A stretch of 5,830 nucleotides of DNA from Patescibacteria group bacterium. Its GTDB lineage: Bacteria > Patescibacteriota > Minisyncoccia > Phycocordibacterales > PALSA-1337. Shown in pieces: positions 1-4,882 of this stretch. How positions within the stretch are numbered: position 1 is the stretch's first letter; each line of letters begins with the position of its first letter. The stretch lies in the NCBI GenBank assembly GCA_028871265.1, contig JAGWNR010000044.1:1-5830 (forward strand), read 5' to 3'. The position numbers were made by a program, and so were the translations under genes. The notes beneath the pieces were generated by a model that made no database searches, was not told the DNA's origin, and saw only the letters and a list, made by a program, of their open reading frames with translations.

Positions 1-401
1 ACGCAGAAATAACCTCCACTCTTTAGAGAAGCAAATATTGCATATTTCGTTGAACTTGCTGCGGTATTTTGATCATTATATATAGCAACACCACTTCCAG
101 TATTACCATAAGATCCAGAATTCATGCTTGCGATATCACCAACTAATTTTGTAACATTGCTATCCGTCGATGTGGCAAGGTTGTTTGCGCCACCAACAAG
201 ATTTGCATACGCTGAACCATTGTAATTTGCCTCAAGTTGTGTTCTTACTTGATTAACCTCAGCCTGAATCCTAGCGTCATTACCCTTTGAACGTGCACTA
301 TTCAAACTGACCAAAATGATCGAAGCCAAAATACCGATAATGGCGATAACCACCAGCAATTCGATGAGGGTGAAACCGCCTGTTTTGTTGATTCTTTTCA
401 T
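1..401 (-). CDS. Type IV prepilin (pseudopilin-like), 3' end outside the window
   Basis: Filament subunit of a type IV pilus, made as a membrane-anchored precursor and cut by prepilin peptidase. The visible 133 residues begin with a short basic leader (MKRINKTGG), then the class III signal FTLIE. Cleavage is expected after Gly9, leaving Phe+1 and the conserved Glu+5. A hydrophobic helix follows (residues 10-33, LLVVIAIIGILASIIL), and then a Ser/Asn/Gly/Thr-rich globular part. The window ends just after GGYFC; a late Cys in such a setting is common in pilins of uncultured small bacteria, from memory. The start is ATG at 401-399, chosen because it gives the standard leader; there is no Shine-Dalgarno. 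The gene has its own promoter (450-480) and lies on the same strand as pilB-pilT-pilC, so it is a likely substrate of that machine. Major versus minor pilin cannot be decided. Confidence 0.93.
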   Translation of the reverse strand, partial: MKRINKTGGFTLIELLVVIAIIGILASIILVSLNSARSKGNDARIQAEVNQVRTQLEANYNGSAYANLVGGANNLATSTDSNVTKLVGDIASMNSGSYGNTGSGVAIYNDQNTAASSTKYAIFASLKSGGYFC

Positions 402-449
402 TAAATTAAATGAATTACTAATAATTAAAGCCTTGTATTGCTTTAGCCT

Positions 450-480
450 ATTATACCAAGCCACCACCCACAGAAGTCAA
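450..480 (-). promoter_or_regulatory. Promoter of the prepilin gene
   Basis: On the minus strand a perfect -10 box TATAAT (450-455) is preceded by TGG, giving an extended -10 (TGnTATAAT). A TTGACT -35 box lies at 475-480. The spacer is 19 bp, longer than the usual 17, but the extended -10 can compensate. The predicted start is near 443, leaving about 40 bases of AT-rich leader without a Shine-Dalgarno. This is read from sequence only. Confidence 0.7.
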
Positions 481-486
481 GGGATA

Positions 487-495
487 TGTGGATAA
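487..495 (-). promoter_or_regulatory. DnaA-box-like 9-mer upstream of the pilin promoter
   Basis: The minus strand reads TTATCCACA, an exact match to the consensus DnaA box, 6 bases upstream of the pilin -35 box. Its CCACA core is also one arm of an inverted repeat (467-472 and 487-491) that brackets the -35 box. It is a single isolated box, so an origin is not implied. A chance 9-mer match is possible. Confidence 0.3.
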
Positions 496-524
496 GTAAA
501 AGACGGCGTGATTGAGAGGTATAA

Positions 525-962
525 TCAAGACAGATCTTTTTTTGCGACAAACTTTTCAATTAGAATCTTTGTGTATTCTTTGTAGAGTTCAGTATATTTT
601 TTCATATCCGCGACAATCTGACTCTTTTGAATATGTTCATAATCGTGAACCAAATTATTCCTGGTCCAGGCCGATAAAGATATTTTTTCCGCAAAATCGG
701 ACGTTATTATGCCCAATGTTGCGACTTCATAAAATGTTGATCTATTTGAATCCGGTATTTTATTGCCCAACTGGTATGCAATCGCGCTGTTTATATCAAA
801 GGCTTCATCAGCCATGAGGATAAAATATCTCTCCATAGTTGAAAGTTTTTCAATATTCTTCAATAACTCTTCGGTCGGAGTAGCGGCATAGTCGGAGACC
901 ACCTTTAAATATCCTTGGAGTAGAGTTATTTTTTTGACAACGTCTTCGTGAATTGTATTCAT
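525..962 (-). CDS. hepT: HEPN-domain toxin, HepT family (MNT-HEPN toxin-antitoxin)
   Basis: Predicted HEPN ribonuclease toxin of the MntA/HepT type. The diagnostic RX4HXY motif is RNNLVHDY at residues 101-108 (Arg101, His106, Tyr108), inside an all-alpha protein of 145 residues, the usual size for HepT. In studied pairs the Arg/His form the RNA-cleaving site and the motif Tyr is AMPylated by the partner MntA, which neutralises the toxin. The chosen start is ATG at 962-960, 5 bases after the mntA stop. An in-frame GTG at 986 would add 8 residues and overlap mntA by 19 bases. Neither has a Shine-Dalgarno, so translational coupling to mntA is likely. The active-site motif is intact, so the toxin is probably functional. 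RNA target and activity here are inferred from the family. Confidence 0.88.
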   Translation of the reverse strand: MNTIHEDVVKKITLLQGYLKVVSDYAATPTEELLKNIEKLSTMERYFILMADEAFDINSAIAYQLGNKIPDSNRSTFYEVATLGIITSDFAEKISLSAWTRNNLVHDYEHIQKSQIVADMKKYTELYKEYTKILIEKFVAKKDLS

Positions 963-967
963 GTTAT

Positions 968-1363
968 TTAGACTGTTTTTGCCCACTCGACCAATTTTCT
1001 ATCGCGCAAGCGTCGCAACCACGCTGTATCCAACCAAACCCATATGGCATAAAATTTCCAGGACAAAAAAGCGCCGGATTTATGCTCATACAGCAATTTA
1101 CCATCGCGAATAAGCACGTGCATCATAGTTGGCGAAGCATCATTCATAGTGACAATTTCTATATCTTCCCTAAGAAATAGGTCAGAGAACTCGGCATAAA
1201 GCACCGACAAATCAACCGATCTTGTCGACATTATGGCAATATCTATATCGCTATTTGCATGAACAGCGCCGGTTGCTTGTGAGCCAAACAAAACAACCAT
1301 AGACAAAGCATGTTTTTCAGCGATAGATTTGATATTTGGCTTGAGAGAATCGATATTTATCAT
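968..1363 (-). CDS. mntA: MNT-family nucleotidyltransferase antitoxin (MntA)
   Basis: Minimal nucleotidyltransferase of the DNA polymerase beta superfamily, predicted to AMPylate and silence the adjacent HepT. The hallmark GSX10DXD is present: GS at residues 27-28, ten residues, then DID (Asp39, Asp41). It follows a hydrophobic strand (SMVVLF). An acidic strand further on (IEIV, Glu69) is the likely third metal ligand. The C-terminal third is rich in Trp and Arg. The ATG at 1363 gives 131 residues, within the family's range. An upstream in-frame TTG at 1378 would add 5 residues, but it lies at or before the predicted transcription start, so it was rejected. The gene is followed 5 bases later by hepT; antitoxin-toxin order and strand fit one bicistronic unit with the promoter at 1382-1412. 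Confidence 0.88.
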   Translation of the reverse strand: MINIDSLKPNIKSIAEKHALSMVVLFGSQATGAVHANSDIDIAIMSTRSVDLSVLYAEFSDLFLREDIEIVTMNDASPTMMHVLIRDGKLLYEHKSGAFLSWKFYAIWVWLDTAWLRRLRDRKLVEWAKTV

Positions 1364-1381
1364 GATTGCAGTATACAATAA

Positions 1382-1412
1382 ATTATATGACTAGCATAGT
1401 CTAACGAGACAA
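1382..1412 (-). promoter_or_regulatory. Putative mntA-hepT promoter with palindromic spacer
   Basis: The minus strand carries a perfect TATAAT (1382-1387) with a TTGTCT -35-like box at 1407-1412 and a 19-bp spacer. The predicted start near 1375 leaves about 12 bases before the mntA ATG, a very short leader with no Shine-Dalgarno. A 13-bp hyphenated palindrome, GACTA-TGC-TAGTC (1389-1401), fills much of the spacer and could be an operator. Confidence 0.5.
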
Positions 1413-1425
1413 GGCTTCTATTTTG

Positions 1426-1507
1426 TGGGCACGAGAGGACTCGAACCTCCATGGATTACTCCACACGCTCCTGAAGCGTGCGCGGCTACCAATTACGCCA
1501 CGTGCCC
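1426..1507 (-). tRNA. tRNA-Leu (anticodon CAG)
   Basis: An 82-base class II tRNA. The acceptor stem GGGCACG (1501-1507) pairs with CGTGCCC (1427-1433), with discriminator A at 1426. The D stem is GCG/CGC with a GG-containing loop. The anticodon stem CACGC/GCGTG holds the loop TTCAGGA (1469-1475), giving anticodon CAG at 1471-1473, which reads CUG. A long variable arm TGGA-GTAA-TCCA and the T arm (GGAGG, loop TTCGAGT, CCTCT) confirm a leucine tRNA. CCA is not encoded (CACA follows the acceptor stem), so the end must be added enzymatically. No adjacent repeat of the tRNA 3' end was seen that would mark an integrated element. Confidence 0.96.
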
Positions 1508-1519
1508 GATTGAAAATCA

Positions 1520-1539
1520 AAGGTCCAAAGATAGACCTT
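1520..1539 (-). other. Hairpin in the tRNA-Leu leader
   Basis: AAGGTC and GACCTT form a perfect 6-bp stem around an 8-base loop, starting 12 bases upstream of the mature tRNA 5' end. It would lie in the 5' leader of the precursor tRNA. It could shape processing or be a weak end for upstream transcripts, but its T-tract is interrupted (TGATTTT). It may have no function. Confidence 0.3.
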
Positions 1540-1546
1540 ACACAAC

Positions 1547-1575
1547 ATGCTACTGCCAAGCGGCGATATTGGCAA
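1547..1575 (-). promoter_or_regulatory. Candidate promoter for tRNA-Leu
   Basis: The minus strand shows TTGCCA (1570-1575), a 17-bp spacer, and TAGCAT (1547-1552), matching consensus at 5/6 and 4/6 positions with ideal spacing. The start would fall near 1540, giving a leader of about 33 bases before the tRNA. A terminator just upstream (1621-1656) isolates the tRNA from the previous gene, so some promoter is needed in this gap. This one is the best spaced I found. Confidence 0.4.
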
Positions 1576-1620
1576 ACATCTATGTCAAGGTGACACCTCG
1601 TACAGAGATCGGACATGGCA

Positions 1621-1656
1621 AATAAAAAGCGCCGGAGGATTGAATCTCACGGCGCT
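1621..1656 (-). terminator. Intrinsic terminator after the 98-residue membrane protein gene
   Basis: On the minus strand AGCGCCG (as its complement, 1650-1656) pairs with CGGCGCT (1628-1634) in a GC-rich 7-bp stem with a 15-base loop. TTTTTATTT follows directly. The stem begins 19 bases after the TGA stop at 1676-1678. This is a textbook rho-independent terminator for minus-strand transcription only, as there is no T-tract on the other side. Confidence 0.88.
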
Positions 1657-1675
1657 CGACAGGCTTCTCGTCATC

Positions 1676-1972
1676 TCAATCTTCGGTGATGAGATCACAC
1701 ACAATGTTTCCCACTGTGTGGATCGGCACATCCACCCAATTTTGCGGAGCCTTGGGATAGATGACGGCCTTGGCCAAGCCGGCGGCAAACCACACTGCCA
1801 TAATAATGGCCGCGACCTTCCCCACAACCTTGGCAGTTTTTGCTAATTTCGGAGGGAGGTGATGTTGACGATGATTCTTGCCAGTCGGCTTTAGCCCGAC
1901 CAATGACACCGACGGCATATCTCGATCATCAATTAATTCCGGTGGCGTCGGCATCGGATACATTCTTTTCAT
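1676..1972 (-). CDS. Small single-pass membrane protein of unknown function
   Basis: A 98-residue protein that I do not recognise. Residues 1-20 are Met/Pro-rich and partly acidic. Residues 28-52 are strongly basic (Lys, Arg, His). A single hydrophobic helix spans roughly 48-71 (containing AAIIMAVWFAAGLAKAVIY), and a 27-residue acidic tail with a Trp and one Cys ends the protein. The positive-inside rule predicts N-in, C-out; no signal-peptidase site is evident. It is a strong gene call despite its size: promoter at 2022-2050, a Shine-Dalgarno (GAAAGG, 1979-1984) 6 bases before ATG, and an intrinsic terminator just after the TGA. It is monocistronic and sits between pilC and tRNA-Leu on the same strand. 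A pilus link is possible by position only. No function is claimed. Confidence 0.8.
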   Translation of the reverse strand: MKRMYPMPTPPELIDDRDMPSVSLVGLKPTGKNHRQHHLPPKLAKTAKVVGKVAAIIMAVWFAAGLAKAVIYPKAPQNWVDVPIHTVGNIVCDLITED

Positions 1973-1978
1973 ACTTTG

Positions 1979-1984
1979 CCTTTC
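1979..1984 (-). promoter_or_regulatory. Shine-Dalgarno of the 98-residue gene
   Basis: The minus strand reads GAAAGG, with 6 bases between it and the ATG at 1972. This supports that start over the internal Met4 and Met7. It is the only convincing Shine-Dalgarno in the window, since the pil, mntA-hepT and prepilin starts lack one. Confidence 0.65.
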
Positions 1985-2021
1985 GCTTTTTTGGTTTACT
2001 GCTTTGAACTACTTGCATAGT

Positions 2022-2050
2022 ATCATATCATAACTGGCTTGTAAAGTCAA
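2022..2050 (-). promoter_or_regulatory. Promoter of the 98-residue membrane protein gene
   Basis: The minus strand has TTGACT (2045-2050), an exact 17-bp spacer, and TATGAT (2022-2027) preceded by TGA, an extended -10 (TGnTATGAT). Each hexamer matches consensus at 5/6. The predicted start near 2015 gives a leader of about 43 bases that includes the Shine-Dalgarno. This is the best consensus promoter in the window. Confidence 0.8.
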
Positions 2051-2088
2051 TAGCACGAAAAAGGCCTCTGCTGAGCTGTTTATTAAGA

Positions 2089-2166
2089 GTAAAGAAAACA
2101 GAATAATGCAAACGTGCTCGCATTATTCTATTTCTATTTTCTGTATTCTGTTTTCTATTCTTTTAC
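2089..2166. repeat. Long-range inverted repeat overlapping the pilC stop and the terminator hairpin
   Basis: GAAAACAGAATA (2094-2105) is perfectly complementary to TATTCTGTTTTC (2144-2155). A further 5 bp (GTAAA 2089-2093 with TTTAC 2162-2166) pairs across a 6-base bulge. The left arm shares bases 2100-2105 with the compact hairpin at 2100-2129, so the two structures exclude each other. The right side is built of imperfect TATTCT/TATTTTC units and is low in complexity. Confidence 0.55.
2091..2129 (-). terminator. Terminator-like hairpin after pilC
   Basis: A perfect 10-bp inverted repeat (AGAATAATGC at 2100-2109, GCATTATTCT at 2120-2129) with a 10-base loop. On the minus strand it is followed by GTTTTCTTT, so it can end the pilB-pilT-pilC transcript 34 bases past the pilC stop. 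The stem has only three G-C pairs, so efficiency may be modest. T-rich sequence on the other side also makes it terminator-like for the plus strand. Confidence 0.6.
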
Positions 2167-3371
2167 TGTGCTTCCGCAATCGAATAGATTGGTACCAACA
2201 CCGACGCCAAGAGTATCGCCACACCGAGACCTAGTACCACAATCATGAGAGGCTCAATCAGGTCGACCAGCGAATTGACCGCATTGATCACTTCGCGAGA
2301 ATAGAAATTGGCCATGGTTTTCATAATCGGACCCAGCTCGCCGGACTCTTCACCTACTTTCATCATCTGGATCATGATACCGGGAATTTCGCCTGAACTG
2401 TCTATCGCCTCCGAAACAGATTTGCCACTTTTCACCGCTTCCACCGCATCAGCCATAATTTTTTCAAAAACACTGTTGTTAATAACCGAAGAGGTAAGCT
2501 CCAATGCTCGAACCATTGGAATGCCGGATATGAGCATGGTGTTTAGATTGTCTGCCAATCGTGACAAATATAGTTTTCGGTATAGAGTACTGATATAAGG
2601 AAAATGCAATTTCAGACGATCAACGGCAAATTTGCCGGTCGGCGTTCTGACATAACGAAATATTAAAAAACCTAGGATTATAACTATACCCAGCACAATA
2701 AACCCGTCATTAACCAAGAAATTGGAAATGCCCAAAATGACCTGAGTATAAACCGGTATGGCCACACCGGAATCGGTAATGATGCTGGAAATCTTGGGGA
2801 TGACCATGGTAAACATGAGTAACATTACGGTGATAAAGGTGACAATGACGAAAGCCGGATAGATGAGGGCGCCTTTCACCTTGGATGAAATTTCATATGT
2901 GCGATCCAAATAATCGGCCAGATAGAGGAACGTTTCGTCCAGTTTGCCGGACTCTTCGCCTGCTTTGACCATGCTCACGTAAAACGTTGAGAAAACTTTG
3001 GGATGTTTGGACAGAGCGCCGGAAATTGACGAACCGCCCTGCAGATCATCGGCAACCACAGTCAGTTTGGAACCCAGAACCTTATTTTCTGTTTCACTGG
3101 CCAACATGCGGAATATACGCAGAGCCGAAACTTGAGCTTCAAAAAGAGTAGAGAGCTGACGCGACAGAATAACGACGTCTTTGGTGGAGACGCGGTCGAA
3201 CCAGGAAATATTCATAGACAACACAGAACCACCCTTGCCGGCCTCTTTGATCGAGGCGACAATGAGCCCGCGACGCTGCAATCCGGCGATGGCTACATCG
3301 ACATTGACGGCATCGATCGAACCGGAGCCCGGTGCTCCCTTTTCATCTATGGTTGTGTAGTTAAATAACAT
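2163..3371 (-). CDS. pilC: Type IV pilus inner-membrane platform protein PilC
   Basis: Polytopic inner-membrane protein on which PilB and PilT act to build or dismantle the pilus. At 402 residues it has the usual family length. Two copies of the T2SSF (GspF) domain are visible, about residues 65-190 and 268-395. Each carries the repeated signature around (K/A)-GEESG-(K/E)-L (AGEESGKLDE 138-146 and VGEESGELGP 339-348). Hydrophobic segments lie near 168-192, 217-240 and 370-397, the standard three-helix arrangement, with a cytoplasmic N-terminal domain. The start is ATG at 3371, 3 bases after the pilT stop, with no Shine-Dalgarno, so translation is probably coupled to pilT. It is the last gene of the motor operon. 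GspF of a type II secretion system is the only close alternative; the neighbouring pilT favours pili. Confidence 0.95.
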   Translation of the reverse strand: MLFNYTTIDEKGAPGSGSIDAVNVDVAIAGLQRRGLIVASIKEAGKGGSVLSMNISWFDRVSTKDVVILSRQLSTLFEAQVSALRIFRMLASETENKVLGSKLTVVADDLQGGSSISGALSKHPKVFSTFYVSMVKAGEESGKLDETFLYLADYLDRTYEISSKVKGALIYPAFVIVTFITVMLLMFTMVIPKISSIITDSGVAIPVYTQVILGISNFLVNDGFIVLGIVIILGFLIFRYVRTPTGKFAVDRLKLHFPYISTLYRKLYLSRLADNLNTMLISGIPMVRALELTSSVINNSVFEKIMADAVEAVKSGKSVSEAIDSSGEIPGIMIQMMKVGEESGELGPIMKTMANFYSREVINAVNSLVDLIEPLMIVVLGLGVAILLASVLVPIYSIAEAQ

Positions 3372-3374
3372 GGA

Positions 3375-4433
3375 TTATATTAATTTTTCTAAAACTTTTG
3401 GATTTAGCGAATGTTCATAGGCGCTTTCGACCGAAATTTCGCCGCGACGAACCAGATCAGCCAAACAACGATTCATATCGATCATGCCTTCGGACAGACC
3501 GGTTTCGATGACAGTGGGAATTTCGTGCGTGCGGCGTTCGCGAATGAGGTTGGCTACCGCCGGCGTATTGATGAGCAATTCATAGGCAGGAATGAGTCCG
3601 CCGGAAATACGAGGAATGAGACGTTGAGAAAAAATGCCGGAGAGACTGGAGGCTAATTGAACACGGATTTGGTCCTGTTGGTTGGCCGGGAAAGAGTCGA
3701 TGATGCGGTCGATGGATTGCGGCGCGTTGTTGGTGTGCAGAGTGGAGAGGATGAGGTGGCCGGTTTCGGCGGCGGTAACAGCGGTAGAAATGGTTTCGGC
3801 ATCGCGCATTTCACCGACCAGACAAACATTGATATCTTCGCGGAACATAGCAATCATAGCGTCTTTGAAATCCGGCGTATCGATGCGGACTTCGCGCTGA
3901 TCAATGATGGATTTTTTTGATTCGATAATGTATTCAATTGGGTCTTCTATGGTCAGAATATGGTCGGCACGTGTTTGATTGATCATATCGATCAGCGTGG
4001 CCAAAGTGGTGGTTTTGCCTTGGCCAACCGGCCCAACAACCAGAAAAAAGCCTTGCTGTTTTCTGGTAAAGGTTTCTAGGATTGGCGGTAAATTCAGTTC
4101 GGCAATAGTGCGTATAGATTTGGGAATCAGACGCAAAGCGATGGATATGAGACCCTGATGAAAATAAACGTTGCCACGAAAACGAATATCGGAAACACTG
4201 TAGGAAAAATCAGCTGATCGTGCCGATTCTAAAATTGCCTGATTATCTTTGGAGAGAAATTGATTTACAAAACCCTTCATATCGGCCGTAGAAACGGCCG
4301 GGTGTTTGAGTAGGGGGATCAATTCCCCATTGACACGAATAACCGGCACTCGTCCGTCGGAGAGGTGCAAATCGGAAGCGCCTTCTTTGACAATGAGCGA
4401 GGTCAGTTCTTCGATTTGTTTAGCGTAGTCCAT
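3375..4433 (-). CDS. pilT: Type IV pilus retraction ATPase PilT
   Basis: Cytoplasmic hexameric ATPase of the GspE/PilT family, predicted to power pilus retraction. It has 352 residues, close to typical PilT, and has no long N-terminal PilB/GspE domain. Motifs in order: Walker A GPVGQGKTT (134-142), Asp box TIEDPIEYI (161-169), Walker B CLVGEMRD (204-211), His box around AAETGHLILSTLH (221-233). The PilT-type sequence AVANLIRE (292-299), close to the AIRNLIRE of characterised PilT, separates it from PilB. Walker A is unusual in having Gln and Thr where GSGKS is normal, and MFREDIN precedes Walker B where LRQDPD is usual; the catalytic Lys and acidic residues are intact. ATG at 4433 is 2 bases after the receiver-gene stop, with no Shine-Dalgarno. 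Direction of motor activity is inferred from family. Confidence 0.94.
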   Translation of the reverse strand: MDYAKQIEELTSLIVKEGASDLHLSDGRVPVIRVNGELIPLLKHPAVSTADMKGFVNQFLSKDNQAILESARSADFSYSVSDIRFRGNVYFHQGLISIALRLIPKSIRTIAELNLPPILETFTRKQQGFFLVVGPVGQGKTTTLATLIDMINQTRADHILTIEDPIEYIIESKKSIIDQREVRIDTPDFKDAMIAMFREDINVCLVGEMRDAETISTAVTAAETGHLILSTLHTNNAPQSIDRIIDSFPANQQDQIRVQLASSLSGIFSQRLIPRISGGLIPAYELLINTPAVANLIRERRTHEIPTVIETGLSEGMIDMNRCLADLVRRGEISVESAYEHSLNPKVLEKLI

Positions 4434-4435
4434 AA

Positions 4436-4834
4436 TTATTTTTTATTATTTAGCACCTTCTCTGTTTCACGTAATATATCCGAAGGTATAGTCGTGGCCT
4501 TGATAATGTAACTATCAACATTCAGTTTCTTGGCCTTGGCAATATCATCCGGTAACCCTTGGTTGGTTAACATTATAACCGCTGCCTTGTCGGCCAAATG
4601 CTCCTTCTTGACCACCGAGACAAACTCTATACCATCCAGTCCGGGCATAATCATATCGACCAAAAGAGCATCCGGTACGTAGCCGCCACGCATAATCTTG
4701 AGAGCGCTCTCGGCGTTATCGGAAACGTTGACATCGTAACCGGCATTTTTAAATTTTACCGCATACATATCGAGAAGAAAATGATCGTCGTCTACAAACA
4801 TGATTTTTTTCTTGGTAGATGGAGTTTCCGGCAT
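4436..4834 (-). CDS. Stand-alone response-regulator receiver protein
   Basis: A single CheY-like receiver domain of 132 residues with no output domain. The features of a phosphorylatable receiver are present: acidic cluster VDDD (Asp15-17) for Mg2+, phospho-acceptor Asp60 in LLVDMIMPGLDG, switch Thr90 in IMLTNQG, and conserved Lys112 in YIIKA. The residue after that Lys is Ala, not the usual Pro. The start is the ATG at 4834, which leaves the normal short lead before the first strand. An in-frame GTG at 4873 would add 13 residues, and that stretch contains a TATAAT, so it was rejected. It lies 48 bases after the pilB stop and 2 bases before pilT, implying co-translation with pilT. A role in relaying a kinase signal to the pilus motors is inferred from position; no histidine kinase is in view. 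Confidence 0.9.
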   Translation of the reverse strand: MPETPSTKKKIMFVDDDHFLLDMYAVKFKNAGYDVNVSDNAESALKIMRGGYVPDALLVDMIMPGLDGIEFVSVVKKEHLADKAAVIMLTNQGLPDDIAKAKKLNVDSYIIKATTIPSDILRETEKVLNNKK

Positions 4835-4840
4835 GGGTAT

Positions 4841-4846
4841 ATTATA
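4841..4846 (-). promoter_or_regulatory. -10 box directly before the receiver gene (possible leaderless start)
   Basis: The minus strand has a perfect TATAAT only 6 bases before the ATG at 4834, which would place the transcription start at or next to the start codon. No good -35 is seen at 16-18 bp upstream (ATATCT at 17 bp), and there is no TGn extension. It is a weak to moderate candidate for an internal promoter driving the receiver, pilT and pilC separately from pilB. Confidence 0.35.
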
Positions 4847-4882
4847 CACGAAGCAGGAAGTAGAGATATACACAGGTTGAGT

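Noticed and set aside
963..986. GTG start for hepT overlapping mntA
   Set aside because: It has no Shine-Dalgarno and adds 8 residues with no family support; the ATG at 962 sits 5 bases after the mntA stop, a better coupled start. It is not excluded.
1426..1507. tRNA-Leu as an integration site for a mobile element carrying mntA-hepT
   Set aside because: No integrase gene and no second copy of the tRNA 3' end were seen in the window.
1583..1588. Perfect TTGACA on the minus strand upstream of tRNA-Leu, next to an AGGTG-T-CACCT palindrome
   Set aside because: The sequence 17 bp downstream is CGCCGC, and no -10-like hexamer occurs at 16-18 bp, so it is not a usable -35. The TTGCCA/TAGCAT pair fits better.
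1401..1625. Short open frames on both strands across tRNA-Leu
   Set aside because: The segment is fully explained by a class II tRNA and its upstream region; the predicted peptides show no domain.
2130..2161. TATTCT/TATTTTC-type repeats as a CRISPR or tandem array
   Set aside because: Units are 7-12 bases, imperfect and adjacent, with no spacers; this is low-complexity T-rich intergenic sequence.
3411..3920. Several open frames on the plus strand across pilT (and similar ones across pilB and pilC)
   Set aside because: They lie opposite well-supported conserved genes, have no family motifs, promoters or Shine-Dalgarno sequences, and are antisense shadows of the coding frame.
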